Positions 34,339-45,305 of a stretch of 64,000 nt of DNA are shown piece after piece. The DNA is from Gliomastix tumulicola. Lineage: Eukaryota; Ascomycota; Sordariomycetes; Hypocreales; Bionectriaceae. The stretch covers positions 1,736,001 to 1,800,000 of the forward strand of contig BCHX01000007.1 in NCBI GenBank assembly GCA_001599755.1, written 5' to 3'. A model generated the notes under the pieces. The model saw only the letters and a list, made by a program, of their open reading frames with translations. It searched no databases and was not told the DNA's origin. Both the position numbers and the translations under genes were made by a program. How positions within the stretch are numbered: position 1 is the stretch's first letter; every line of letters starts with the position of its first letter.

Positions 34339-36252
34339 CTAATAGCCAGCATCCACCGTTGGGGGTTCTACTGCATGCTGAAACCCTGCGGAACTGCCAC
34401 CAATCAACAGTTCTTTCGTTCCCCCGGAGGAGACCACTGACTTAGCGGTCTGTCCATCCCCGTCCTCTACTTCCGCATCTGCACCATTCTCAGCCAGTAG
34501 GCTCACTATGCCTTTGTGACCATCCGCCGCAGCATGCATAATTGGAGTCTTCCCGTTCTCATCTCTTGCGTTCATGTCGGCGCCCGCGCTGATCAGCAGC
34601 TTCACAATAGCATTGCGTCCAAAACAAGACGCCAGGTGCAGCGGCGTCGTCTTCTCGTCGGCCTGGGCATCGACGTTCGCGCCAGCATCAAGGAGCAGCC
34701 TGGCAACGGACTCGTGCCCGAAGCCCGAGGCCAGATGCAGCGCCGTGATCTTCTCATCGCATTGAACATCGTAATTCGCCGCGGCATCCAGGAGCAGCCT
34801 CGCAATGTGGTCATGCCCAACGACAGAGGCGAGGTGCAGCGCTGTCATCTTCTCGACGGTTTGCGCATTGATGTTCACGCCGGCATCAATCAGAAGTCGC
34901 ACAACGGACTCGTGTCCAACGATAGAGGCTAGATGAAGCGATGTCATCTTCTCGACGGCCTGGATGTCGACGTTTGCCCCTGCATCGATCAGAAATCGCA
35001 CGATCAACGCGTTGAAAGCGTTGGGATCCATCATGAGTTCCGGTATGTCTTTAGCCTCCGCGGCCACTCCCAAGCTAGATAACTGCTGCATTTGATCCTG
35101 GTTCTTATTTCCCATTGCTGCGTTGAGTAGGTGCTCGTGGCTTTCAGATTCTCTTGGTACGTCCACTAGAGATGGCTCGGTCAACTCGGTCGAGGCTTGC
35201 AGTTCGTCGCGGTCGGTAGTAATGTTTGTGCTATCAGAAGATGTCGGTGTGTCAACATCGCTTCTTTCGGTACAGCTGCTTGCCTCTGTTCCGTCGTTGG
35301 CACCTAGCCCTTCGTCGTCGTGAGCAGAAGAGGCAGAGCCGTTCGTCAAACGCGAGGTCAATACTAGCTCTTGCGCGAAAAGTCTAGCAAGCGGTCCCCC
35401 TCCTGCAGTCCCCAGTCTCGACTCGTCTTCAAAGCTCTGGATCTGACGCGCGATCTGGTCTCTCATGTGGTGCTGCTTCAGCTTTTCATCCAGCACCGAC
35501 TTCGTTTCCGATCTGAGTACTTCAACTTCTTTGGCTTCGTGGCGGACACGAGCAGCCAGCGCATCTCTCTGGGCAATCATCTCTTTCAGCTTCGCCTCTG
35601 CCATCTCCAACTCATCCTCGACCTTCTGAAGCCTGCTGATCTGTTCCTTCAAGGGCGGTGACAAGGCCTCTATCCGGGAACACGAGTGGCGCTCCATCTT
35701 CAGCATCATCACAAAGTTGAGCTTTCGTGACACAAGCTTGAGTTCTCGGTCAGCGTCGATGGAAGTATGGGAGGGGCTGGATCTGATCCTCGCCAAGTTC
35801 ATCACCACGACGCGATCCTGGGCGACTTGCTCTTCCTTGATCGCCACCGCAAAGCCCATTTCGTCATTGACGAATTCCTGATGGCCCAAGGCCTGCGGCC
35901 GCAACAGTCCGAAAGAGTCGAGTAACGTCTCGAGCGGAGTCTTTCTCGAAAGAGCCATGACATGGCAAGAGACGGCAGTGCTACTCCCTGTGATCTCAAA
36001 CTCGAGAATAACTACCACATCCGAGGACTCATGGTGTCGCGAGCGGAAGCGTATCGCATGCCGATGCCTGGTGGGCAGTTTACCGTCCTCACTCAGCTCC
36101 GCCACCATGACCCGATTCCTAGACCATTCGAGCTGCGGATGATACTCCTGGAGCTTCGTGTTGGTTCTTTGAAGGCCGTTGATATGGAGCCAGAGTCGCC
36201 GCCGCAATGCAGGATCCGTCGAGTCTTGATAGTTGGTCTGGATATAAATCAT
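34339..36252 (-). CDS. C-terminal part of a HET/ankyrin gene: coiled coil plus ankyrin repeats
   Basis: 637 codons in the same frame as the HET frame upstream, separated only by a TAG at 36253-36255; the next codon is ATG. Approximate residues: 1-160 a linker region typical of what follows HET domains (MIYIQTNYQD at its start), about 200-280 a charged coiled coil (KVEDELEMAEAKLKEMIAQRD), a Ser/Thr-rich spacer, then five to six ankyrin repeats from about 420 (EKMTALHLAS...VRLLIDAGVN). Four repeats are unusually alike. If the TAG is real, this part is either lost, translated by reinitiation or made by readthrough. The ATG directly after the stop may be a chance methionine. Confidence 0.7.
   Translation of the reverse strand: MIYIQTNYQDSTDPALRRRLWLHINGLQRTNTKLQEYHPQLEWSRNRVMVAELSEDGKLPTRHRHAIRFRSRHHESSDVVVILEFEITGSSTAVSCHVMALSRKTPLETLLDSFGLLRPQALGHQEFVNDEMGFAVAIKEEQVAQDRVVVMNLARIRSSPSHTSIDADRELKLVSRKLNFVMMLKMERHSCSRIEALSPPLKEQISRLQKVEDELEMAEAKLKEMIAQRDALAARVRHEAKEVEVLRSETKSVLDEKLKQHHMRDQIARQIQSFEDESRLGTAGGGPLARLFAQELVLTSRLTNGSASSAHDDEGLGANDGTEASSCTERSDVDTPTSSDSTNITTDRDELQASTELTEPSLVDVPRESESHEHLLNAAMGNKNQDQMQQLSSLGVAAEAKDIPELMMDPNAFNALIVRFLIDAGANVDIQAVEKMTSLHLASIVGHESVVRLLIDAGVNINAQTVEKMTALHLASVVGHDHIARLLLDAAANYDVQCDEKITALHLASGFGHESVARLLLDAGANVDAQADEKTTPLHLASCFGRNAIVKLLISAGADMNARDENGKTPIMHAAADGHKGIVSLLAENGADAEVEDGDGQTAKSVVSSGGTKELLIGGSSAGFQHAVEPPTVDAGY
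34580..35000 (-). repeat. 99-base tandem repeat encoding near-identical ankyrin units
   Basis: About four consecutive 33-codon units share the frame EK-(M/I/T)-T-x-LHLAS-x-xGH-x-x-(V/I)-(V/A)-RLL(I/L)DA. Similarity is high at the base level too, with the stretches coding for EKMT and LHLAS recurring almost unchanged. Recent tandem expansion or gene conversion fits. Boundaries are approximate. Confidence 0.75.
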
Positions 36253-37389
36253 CTATGGCGTAGAGACCGAACTCAAATGCATGAGTCCCGAGGCGTGCCC
36301 CTGAGGTCTTAAGTAATTGTTGGGCGGCGACGTGGCATGAATAGGGATTGCCACCACCCGGTCGTCATCGCTCGGGCCGCAATTCAAGAGGCCATATCGG
36401 ATGCCAGACTCTTCCTGAACCGTCCAGGCTTGAACCCCCAGAAGTCGGCCATCGGAGAGATCGAATTGGCTGGATAGGAATGTGCCTCGATTTCGCACAG
36501 TAATGTGACCGCTGTTGGCAAAGTCGGACGGCGAAGTAGCCAAGGCTCCAGCAGAAAGCATTCTCTGGGTAGTTGATGGTCGCGTCTTTTCTCTCGAGCC
36601 ATCTTCGTGTGTGGTGTCGCCAAATCCCCAGGCCAAAATCGATGTGTCCCCAGTGTTCTTCATAATCTCTTGCTGCAGCCGGAGGAAAGCCTTGGATCCC
36701 TCGCCATAAATCATCGACATAGTCACATCGAATATGCCAAGCAGACAGTAAGCGATATCCTCGACCCGAGATGTGACCCGCGTTGCTGCCCATGACATCC
36801 GCTGCGCAACACTCGCGTTATGGAAGTCTTCCCATCCAAGAAGGAAACGTCGCGGGATGTTCGTAATGTCCTCCAGCTCATCGCAGAGGTCGTCGCTTTT
36901 GCTCCCTATCAGTCCCCATTCGCAGTCAAAGAACTGAACATCCTCGGGAGCAAGGAGCTCCTGGAGTGTCCATCCCCTGGTGAACCAGCGACTATTGGCA
37001 AAGGCGACGATGGCTTCCCGATCGTTCGCATCGGGATCCGTGCCGCTGGCGGGCACGTCTGCAAGGTAGGCATAGCAAATTACGGCGTTCCTGTACCATC
37101 TGAACATGGAGTTGATAGATTCCTCGAGCTCCTTGGAGCTATCCTTATTGATGCAGCAGGTATCGATCCAAACGTAGTCAAGGTTGTCTGACTTGGCCTG
37201 CTCGCAGCACCCCCGCAGCTTTTTTATGCCATGTCCTTGTTTATCGCCATCGAGAGTATTCCGCCGTAGATCGTGGTATGATATTTCTTCGTCGGGAGCT
37301 CCCCAGGTATGCGATAAGATGGCGTACGGTGGAGCCTTCTCCTCGAGGAAGGTCTCCAATTCCAAGGTGATGACATTTATTAGGTGCAT
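36253..37389 (-). CDS. HET domain part of an interrupted HET/ankyrin gene
   Basis: Classic HET-domain N-terminus in an intronless frame of 378 residues ending at TAG 36253-36255. It begins MHLINVITLELETF and continues with PYAILSHTWG (about 21-30), DYVWIDTCCINK (about 71-82), WFTRGWTLQELLAP (about 135-148) and RVEDIAYCLLGIFDV. All blocks of the family are intact, so the HET domain should fold. Relatives normally continue past VVAIPI... into a longer protein. Here the frame stops but remains open for 637 more codons. No GT-AG intron of credible size and phase removes the TAG. A truncated HET protein, a nonsense allele or a sequencing error are all possible. Confidence 0.8.
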   Translation of the reverse strand: MHLINVITLELETFLEEKAPPYAILSHTWGAPDEEISYHDLRRNTLDGDKQGHGIKKLRGCCEQAKSDNLDYVWIDTCCINKDSSKELEESINSMFRWYRNAVICYAYLADVPASGTDPDANDREAIVAFANSRWFTRGWTLQELLAPEDVQFFDCEWGLIGSKSDDLCDELEDITNIPRRFLLGWEDFHNASVAQRMSWAATRVTSRVEDIAYCLLGIFDVTMSMIYGEGSKAFLRLQQEIMKNTGDTSILAWGFGDTTHEDGSREKTRPSTTQRMLSAGALATSPSDFANSGHITVRNRGTFLSSQFDLSDGRLLGVQAWTVQEESGIRYGLLNCGPSDDDRVVAIPIHATSPPNNYLRPQGHASGLMHLSSVSTP

Positions 37390-38647
37390 TGCTGGAGCAC
37401 GACATTCAGGTTGGCGGGCGGCCAGGCAGCCGGACGCGTCGGTACTATCGTCTTGCGGTTGTGCTCGAGGTGTAGGACGAGTGACGGGAGGAACGGTATG
37501 TCGCAGTCGGACGTGGTAGTCGTCGTGTCGTGGTTCGGCTCAGATCGCGCGCCCGTCGTCGCCAATTGGATTCGCCGGGTCCTTCGGTCCTGGAGCGGCT
37601 GGTAGTTGAGATGCTGGTACGAGGATGTCTTTCCTGTCGCAAGGAGCGAGTGATGCGCCAGTCGTCGCCGAAAGACTTGCGCGCTCGAGAGAGTTGACAG
37701 GTTCGCTCGAGCGTCGCGAGGATGATGTGTGAGGGGACAAGTTAGAAGAGGAGGAGAAGGAGTCAGCCCCAGCTCTAATCAATCCCTGGTAAGGCGCCCG
37801 TCTGCCTTGTGGGCGCCCTGGAACGATCCGCCCCGAGCAGCTGTCAGCCGACTGCTTCGCCAGGGGCTTGGCGGACCCTCAATTCTCGTGTCCACGCAAT
37901 TGGAACAAGTCAAGTCACGGTAGATAGAGCTTTCTAACCGACGCTAACTCTCGCAGTGGTTATAACTGTGGCTCAGATGTTCCAGCTACCAGCCAGATAT
38001 CTATTATGCTTCCAGCAGTCAACATGCCAGTTGAAAGACCAAAAAACCATTTCCCGTTCGATCCTTACCCTCGGTAGCGATTCTAAGTACGTATGCTGTC
38101 CTTCGCTACCCTACACAGATAATACGTGAGAGAAGCGGCGACGCAATAGACGGGGAGTGAAGTGATTTTTGGGGGTAGAAGAACGACAGAAAAGTGTAAA
38201 GGCATCTCAATGGCGGAGCTTCTTTATTGGAAAGTTATTTATCATTATTTACTTGAGGGGGGCGAGCAGGGCTAGAGGTCGCAACCAAAGGCATAGCCAG
38301 TCTGAGCGAAGAACTGCAGATTGTTGTCACTGCTGGCATTTCCGTGTCCACGGGAGGTCAATGAACGCGTCTCGCGGTCTCATTACTGATCTGGGGAGAA
38401 CGGGTTGTTATCCGGCCGGGCAGATGTTGTGCTACTCGATTGAACAGCGCCACTCGGTCGGTGTTTTCCCCAGGTGTTTGAGGTAAATGGAGCTGATGAG
38501 CTACCTGATTGGATAGAACAGAGAGAGAGAGAGCTATTGGATGCTCACGATAGGCGGGCGGCTAATTGGTGTGGTGAATAATGATGATTGGGAAAAAAAA
38601 ATCTCTTCTCGATCGGGCGGCGGTGGTTTTGCCCTTCTCAGGGGCCT

Positions 38648-38659
38648 GGGCCCGGGCCC
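38648..38659. repeat. Perfect 12-base palindrome GGGCCCGGGCCC
   Basis: Self-complementary GC-only 12-mer embedded in a wider G/C-rich patch (38641-38668). It could form a small hairpin or be chance in a GC-rich patch. No role is known. Confidence 0.6.
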
Positions 38660-39147
38660 AATGCCCCGAGTCATTACAGCCACAGTTAATGCGCAAAAAG
38701 AGGTTCAATGAGGCCATCTTGCTACACCTGCGTCTCAAATGTTATTGACTTTCCAGACGTCGCGTCCAAAAGTAATGTTCCTCGATCTGCTGAGTCGTTA
38801 AAGTAATACTTGAAAGTACGTGGCCGCCAGACCCCCTAACAGTCTCTAAACAAGGAGCTTCAGGGGACTTTGACTTATGATAGTAGCTCATTCCAGGCCC
38901 TGCAATGATCTAGTAGATCACTACATAAATCCTCTCAGCGGTTCATTATAGTGATCCTTGTACCTTCGAGTACTGGCAAGGGTCTCCCAGACTAGCGGCC
39001 CAACACTTTTTAACGCGACCTTCATACATTTGCAAACAGTGCAAGAGTTGAGAGCACTGAAATGCGAAGCGGTGTGGACGCAACTTTTTCCAGTTTCTCC
39101 GCGATCAGCGTTATGTACACTCCTTGCCCCCACGCTCAGACTCAGCT

Positions 39148-39204
39148 GAGCTACAGGGGGGAGCTACAGGGAGCGGCAGGGGAGCGGCAGGGGAGCGGCA
39201 GGGT
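39148..39204. repeat. Minisatellite (GAGCTACAGGG / GAGCGGCAGGG units)
   Basis: Two copies of GAGCTACAGG followed by three GAGCGGCAGG units spaced 10-12 bases apart. It lies in noncoding DNA about 440 bases before the membrane-protein gene. Confidence 0.75.
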
Positions 39205-39646
39205 TGCTTCCCGGGTGGCCAACTACGGCGGCCAAGAGGGCGGCGAGGCGCTTGAACACTGTAAGCTAGCCGTCATCAAGGCTGTATTAGCGCCCGGGCA
39301 GAGCGAGCCTCGTTCGGCCGGCCATTGCCCATTGCCATCGCAAGGGGAAGTTGATCTCGTTTGACGCTACAGCAAGGCGACCGCATTAGCGTATGCAGAG
39401 TCAGGAGTGTGCCTGTGGTTCTTTGAATAGAAAGGCCTTTCAGGGTGATTATATACTCCCGAGGCCGCTGCTTCCCGGGCATCAGATATGTATTGTTTTC
39501 CAGTTGTGTTTGTATTCACCTACTTGCGGCGCCGAATTCACATATCCTACTTTGTTAGCCCGTTATCCGCCATCAAACCGCCATATAAGAAATCTGTGAG
39601 CCACGAGATTGAAGATCGATACAAGGCCGGGGGACTTCCGCTTTCG

Positions 39647-42363
39647 ATGACACACCCGAAGAAACCACGCGGCTTATTCGCAGGCAGAGCATGGATCGCT
39701 GCCAGTTTGTGTATCCACAGGTGGGCAAGGTGCGCTGTAGAGCTTCTACGCAAGCTGCGCCCACGACTTGTGGACTGCACCCAACATCTCTCAAACTTGT
39801 GTCGAGAGACTGTGGGATGGTTGCATATTTTCCTTAGATCGGTCGGCCTGGGCATCATCTCGGCATTGATCGGTAGCACCACGGAAGACCCCAAGATCCT
39901 CGTTAGCACCTCGTTGGCACTGGCGTCGTTACGCTGCAGCATTCACGTGCTTCCTTCCGCTGGCTCTCTTGCTTTGGTCACGATTCACATTAGAGGATAC
40001 TTCATTGGGAGCGACTTGGACGGCCCTGGGGGTCAGGATGAGCTAAAGTTTGGGCTCTTGCAGGTGGCAGCTAAGTTACAGGTGATTCATGCAACGTCCC
40101 GTTCAGAATTCTCTCACTAATCGAGAAGTAACTAGGAGCTCTTAATGATTTCGAGTGTGGGGAGTATCATCTTCCATGCCGTCCGGTCTGAGCTCATGTT
40201 TGGTGATGGGATACCTCTGGGAATAGCCGTTTCAAGCTGGACCTTTGCCCAAGTCAGGTATGCCATTTGGTCGTGCCAGTATTTACTCATTGTCATGCCA
40301 AGCTGACAGCATCTAGCTACTTTTGGTCAAAAGACCTGTGGGGAGCTCTCTGGTCACCTGAATTTTCTAAACGAAGGAGGCCAGCTCTTCTACTACTTGT
40401 TTTCTTCGGGGGCTTCATTGCAGTGCTGGCAGGTCCAGCCTCAGCCGTCCTGATGATACCGGTACGAACGGATTGGCATGTTGGTGGCGCCATTGCGTGG
40501 CTCAACGGTGAGTTTATAGCCGCGAAGCTCTCTGTGCGGCCGTCGCTGTCTCGTCTGTTACAACGCTAATGAACCTCGATACCAGGTAGCGATGCTCAGC
40601 TCTGGCCCAAGACCCTAGATGCGGAGTACTATGCCGAGTTGAACTGCACTTCTCCTAGCCAGCAGTTTGGCGAGATCTCCCATTGCCCGTCTGGTGGCTT
40701 TCTACCGCTACAACATTCCTTCACCACCAGGTGGAATACAGGGGTGCCTAACGACGTGGCTACACAAGACTTCCTACTTCGCAAGACACTTTACTCTAGG
40801 CCACCGAGTAAGAAGTCCATAGACTCTTGGTCCTACACAGCACACCAGCCAACCGCAATCATCCAGGACGCTCTGCGCGATCTGCACCGCAGTGCTTTGG
40901 AATGGCTTCATGAACACCACCCTAATGAGCCCCCGTATCCGTTTCGTCTTCAATGGGCAGAAAGTATGAGATTCGAGGCGAAGACCAAAGCGCCACTTGT
41001 CAGGGTGAGCTGCCTGGAGCAGACAGAGGCATTCAACACATCGTTAGGAGACTTAATGGTCGCGTTTCCTCGCCTTGAAGAATATCGAAGAGGTTTATTC
41101 GAGAATCCTGACGAGGACTCTGTTCTGATCCCAGGCACGAACCTCTACTATAACAGGGATATATACAACTTGACGGACCGTGTCCCGGAGTACCTCTTCC
41201 GAAGGGGCCTTACGAACAGCTCGACCTTTCCGCTCAACACCACAGAGATCTTCGCCGATTTCAGGAGAGTCCTGGTCATCCCGCAGGATATCTGGAATGA
41301 GACGGCCAGCTCTCTCGGACTCTTGGTGCTTCTCGACGGAAACGGCGACCCTGGGAAGCCTGCACCACTAAACGCTCTGGTATGCTCTGTCGATGCTCGG
41401 TGGGCTCGAGCGAAGTCCAAAATGACTACAAGTCCGCACCGGCAAACCGGCCATGATTACACGAGTGGAAGAGGTAGAGCTCTGGTGAGCATTGAGCTTG
41501 AATCCCGTGTGATGGAAGATCTTGAGTATGTCATTTGGCCGTTCGATCCTCCGAAAGACGGAACACTGGAGGGGGTGCGGCTTCACGAATCATGGTATGA
41601 ATTGTTGTCACCTTTCGTACCTGATAAGGTCCGCCCTTCAGACTCTTTGTTCCGAGCCGGAAAGGGGCAATCTGCTGTCGAAAGGCTTTTGGAGGTGACT
41701 TACTTTTCCGACGCGCTGGAGTTCGGGGGAAGCCAGCGCAAAATCTTTGAAAATATCTTGTCAGTCGTGGTTGCTGATGGAATTTCTCGGGCTGGGAGCC
41801 ACTTGAATATCGGGAACTCTATGCTTACAGCAGAAGCCCTCCATGCAACCACTTCGAGGCACGAGCTTACGGAGGCCCAAGCAAGGACAATGGTTCGTCA
41901 CGGCGAACCAGTACCAACCTTCTCGAAGCCATCCTTATTGAGGGATCATGAATCGACGCAAGTCACGATGAGGACCATATATGTTGGATATGTCCTGTCC
42001 GCGTCGACGAGCGGGTTCAACTGGTTTTGCATAGCGCTTTTACTGGTCTACACGCTCCTGGCACTGGCTCACAGTATCTGGATTGTTTTCTTTGACCGCC
42101 AGACCAGTAATGCCTGGGACACCATTCCTGAGCTTGTCGCGCTAGCACAGAAATCAGAGCCTCCGGCCGAGCCTATTCTGGAAAATACGTCTGCTGGAAC
42201 ACGATCATTTCGAATTCCCAGATTGAATATGTGGGTGGAGGCAGAGCGTGAAGCAGTGAATGGCGGGAAAGGTCCTCAAGGGCCACTGAGGATGGTTCTT
42301 CATGAGGGTGTCCGTGGTCACCAGACAAGCGTAAGGCCAGAGAATGACACGCTATATAATTAG
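39647..42363 (+). CDS. Multi-pass membrane protein of unknown function, paralogue A
   Basis: Not a family I recognise. Exons 39647..40081, 40136..40257, 40317..40507 and 40586..42363 give 841 residues with consistent phases. ATG 39647 is preferred by comparison with paralogue B; an in-frame ATG at 39488 would add 53 residues. Expected topology: several hydrophobic segments in the first 235 residues, the clearest at 206-233 (LLLLVFFGGFIAVLAGP), then a large loop of about 490 residues with N-glycosylation sequons (NCTS), then one helix at 727-755 and a short tail. Conserved with paralogue B are GDGxPLG, FAQVSYFW-like, VLAGPxSA, the WNxTASSLGLLVLLD block and the LHESWY block. The 122-base exon 2 is the same length in both copies. 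Confidence 0.82.
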
Positions 42364-42655
42364 ATATCAACAATGGGATCTAATTGATTGCTATGACGAG
42401 CCTTTGATGAAAAGAACTACGGACCGGTCACCATGCATAATAGTATCTCTCGGTGGCGGCATGTGTAGAGCTCAGCTCGTTCTTCATCAGCTAACCTCAG
42501 TGATAACACTACCATCCATTCCTTGCGTCTTGGCAGGGCACCCTCCCTTGATGGCCATTCCTTAGCTGCTCCCCCCTTGACACAACGCATTCAAAAATGT
42601 CCATGTTTGGTGGGCGAAACTCGTTTGCCCCCGAATTTACCCCGAAAGGTGACCG

Positions 42656-43927
42656 CTAAAGAGACATTGCTGTGTTCTCAAGAGCCCGAGACTCATCAAG
42701 CGCAGGAGACGCTCCAGCAGGAAGATGCTGTAGACAAAGCTCGGGCCTTCGCTGTGACAGATCCCACTCTCTGTCAAGACGATGATCATGGCCTCGCATG
42801 AGGGATTCAAAAAAGGCACTGCTGTCTTTGGATTCCTGTTCGGTAGGGAATGGAATAGTCCCGAACGCATCCATGGGGAAGAGCCAAAACCCAAACGCCG
42901 AAGGAAGCGCCTGTTCATCAGGTCCGCAGGGGACGCCATTCTTGGCGCAAAATTGTTGGTGCCGCCCCCAATTGTGTTTCTCTTGCTGTATCGAGAGCAA
43001 AGCTTCGTCTCGGTTGCTGGTTGTCCTGTTCCCCCGATACCTGAGAGCGATCATGAATCGATAGTCGACTGGCTGTGGATATCTGATGTTCCACTCGCTC
43101 AGGCCTTTGAACCAGGAATACATTTGGATCCGTGGGTCTCCGAAGCCGAGGTAGACGTGCTTTAACTCCGTATCTATATCCCTCGGATCTAGTGGAAGTC
43201 GGTCAAATTTGGAGACGGAGGCGAGCCGAGGATAGGACCGTCTGATCCGATGCTGGCGTTCTAGCGAAGCTTGTCGGCCGGGTGACTCAAGATCAGTGGA
43301 ACCGGTAAAGCGTGGAAAATTCGCGTCTATTTCTGCAGTGTGACCAAGGATCACGCGACGCAGTCGCGCTAATGCTGGGCGCAGGAGCTCCCTGTTCTGC
43401 TGTCCTCTCGGATGAAACACCAAGCTATGGGACTTGCAGCAACGATGGTTGCTTGTCAGTGCAATGTTGATAAGCCCTACACGTTTCGGGTCGCGGCGCC
43501 AGAGCCTATCCGCAAAGCTGGCAAAGTCCCCCAGGCATTGGCGGGAGCCGCCAATGTGCAGGGTGTCGAGCTCCGGATGAAAGTAGAAAGTTCCGGGTAC
43601 TGGCTCGCGGTGGCGACTCATGTAGTAGCAGGGCACTTGGACTCGGTAGAAGCGCTGGGCGGCTTGCCTTGATTCTCGGCAGACCCGGAAGAGTTTGGTA
43701 ATTTCATGTCTGTTGATCAGCACGGCTAAATAGGGATTTGAATCCTCGTTGTGCGTATCCCTCGAGCTTGGCCTATGCAACAGGTTCACCCGGACTAGAC
43801 GCTCATGACGGAGAGGTAGCTCCCATATCAGTTGGCGAAGTTCTGGTGGAAGCTTGCTGAAATGGGTGAAAGCGTCGCCCCCCTGCTGTATTGGATTGAT
43901 GAGCTCAGAAGCGCACGGGTGGGTCAT
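42656..43927 (-). CDS. 2EXR-domain protein
   Basis: 423 residues, no intron. ATG 43927 (MTHPCAS) is chosen: the frame extends to an ATG at 44074, but those 49 extra residues look like untranslated leader. Right after the start, FSKLPPELRQLIWE (about 22-35) is the hallmark of the fungal 2EXR domain, followed by LFRVCRESRQAA, which is also typical. The C-terminal 200 residues are charged and unassigned. 2EXR proteins are numerous and lineage-specific in ascomycetes and have no established biochemical role. It lies between the two paralogous membrane-protein genes. Confidence 0.85.
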   Translation of the reverse strand: MTHPCASELINPIQQGGDAFTHFSKLPPELRQLIWELPLRHERLVRVNLLHRPSSRDTHNEDSNPYLAVLINRHEITKLFRVCRESRQAAQRFYRVQVPCYYMSRHREPVPGTFYFHPELDTLHIGGSRQCLGDFASFADRLWRRDPKRVGLINIALTSNHRCCKSHSLVFHPRGQQNRELLRPALARLRRVILGHTAEIDANFPRFTGSTDLESPGRQASLERQHRIRRSYPRLASVSKFDRLPLDPRDIDTELKHVYLGFGDPRIQMYSWFKGLSEWNIRYPQPVDYRFMIALRYRGNRTTSNRDEALLSIQQEKHNWGRHQQFCAKNGVPCGPDEQALPSAFGFWLFPMDAFGTIPFPTEQESKDSSAFFESLMRGHDHRLDREWDLSQRRPELCLQHLPAGASPALDESRALENTAMSL

Positions 43928-44567
43928 AATGAGAACTGAGGGCTGTGTATGGAGCTTTAAGCGGTATAGAATAGAGCAATGCCGTATTCCTAAGATATAG
44001 TGAAGAGTGGAAGAAGAGAAAATTATCGTTCTTGGAGCGGTGATCGAGGTGTCTGTAATGTTATTAGAGAGCATGTTGAAGGTTCGGGGTCGCTCTTTCT
44101 AAAGCACGAGGTTGAGGTCCGTGATTAGCTGAAAACCAGTGGCTTGCGAGAGCTTGCGAGAAAGAGGCATCAATGCTCCTGGTTGTCTAGGTAACGTAAA
44201 CTTCCTCATTTGAACCATGGAGTGCTCCAACTTATCGTGCTAGCCACTTCATATAGATGCCCCCATATTCTGCACGTTGTTGTCTGAGCATCTGAGTTCC
44301 TAGGGTCAAATGATCGAGCTGTGGCGGGCCTAACTTAGCATCGACGGCCTCTCCCGAGGACGCTTCCTCCTGACGTAGCTGTAAACAAGTGCGTCATGGG
44401 GCTGGGAGAGGCCGATGCTTGTGGAGGACAAAGAGGTCACAGCGCTCCGTGAAAATCATATCAATTAGGTAAACGGCATGTGTTGATCCTCTTCGACAAG
44501 ACTTACTACCTACTTAGTCGTGGCTACCATAATTAGGGTCAATATTGCTAGATTATTACTAATGCTG

Positions 44568-44643
44568 CCGCCCTCTCACCTCACTCTCACCCCTCCTTCA
44601 CCTCATCCTCACCTCCTCCCAGTTTCTCTCTCACCCTCCCGAC
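44568..44643. repeat. Pyrimidine-rich tract with CTCACC repeats
   Basis: About 75 bases almost free of G on this strand, built from CTCACC/CTCATCCTC-like units. CT-rich tracts are common in promoters of strongly expressed fungal genes; it lies 660 bases before the peptidase start. Function is inferred. Confidence 0.5.
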
Positions 44644-45172
44644 GAACGAAGGGCTCATTAAGTAAAATAGCAACCATACTTTCAACAAAAAGCCGGAGCA
44701 AGATGATGTAGCTGGAAAGTTGCTGTCCTATCAAGTGAAAGTTCACGACTGCTGGTTTGAGCCTGGCCTTGGGGGTATAAAACAGATTTTCATCGCTCCT
44801 CAGACACGATTGCCCCATCGCAAATAAATTAAACCCCGCAGAAGTATCACCGGCTTAAAGAGTGGTATCTGAGGTCGAAAGGTAAGTATTCCTCTTTTGT
44901 TTTCTTGCTCTACGTCGCTCGCCTGCAGAGATAAAATCGAGGTTAGGATCGGATGTCAGCTGTCGCAAAGCTTTCCCAGCTTGTCAAAATGTGCCCGCCT
45001 ACCCATAAATGCAGGACGACTTTCCGAATGCAGGGACGATCATCGTGGCTGGGGAGGATCAACGATTCCAACGGCCAACCCCAGCTCATTTGAACGGTGC
45101 GTTATTCGCCCGTTGGATGTAAGATGATGTCTGCTTGCCATCAATTGGAGGAAAGGGAAAATAGATGCCAGG

Positions 45173-45179
45173 TATAAAA
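45173..45179 (+). promoter_or_regulatory. TATA box of the M15-type peptidase gene
   Basis: TATAAAA occurs 127 bases before the start codon, in an AT-richer context, consistent with a TATA promoter and a leader of about 100 bases. Confidence 0.45.
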
Positions 45180-45305
45180 CACAGGCACCCGCGGAAGATA
45201 TTTAGACACGGTAGCTTAGACATTAAGCATCACTTCAACGATCCCCACCTCATCAATCTCACAATCTAAAGTTCCTAGCCGCAGCTGACCAAATCAGTAC
45301 ACACC

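Larger units (their letters stand above)
37390..39646. other. Long intergenic region with simple repeats
   Basis: About 2.25 kb. Frames near 37380-37780 on both strands are rich in Ser, Arg and Thr and show no family signature. The region contains a GA tract (about 38519-38535), an A tract near 38591, a 12-base palindrome at 38648 and a minisatellite at 39148. It should include the promoter of the HET/ankyrin gene at its left and that of the membrane-protein gene at its right. A degraded gene near 37.4-37.8 kb cannot be excluded. Confidence 0.45.
43928..45305. other. Intergenic with pyrimidine tract
   Basis: About 1.4 kb. It holds the leader of the 2EXR gene, a pyrimidine-rich tract (44568-44643) and the promoter of the M15-type peptidase gene. 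No further gene was seen. Confidence 0.5.

Noticed and set aside
36255..36400. Intron removing the in-frame TAG of the HET/ankyrin gene
   Set aside because: The only phase-compatible donors give a 15-30 base intron or delete a conserved block (VVAIPI to SVSTP); no branch site is visible.
37390..39646. Possible transposon remnant
   Set aside because: No transposase frame, terminal inverted repeats or target duplication could be found by eye; only simple repeats.
39488..39646. Longer N-terminus for membrane paralogue A from ATG 39488
   Set aside because: Paralogue B has no counterpart to these 53 residues and their composition looks like leader sequence; kept only as an alternative.
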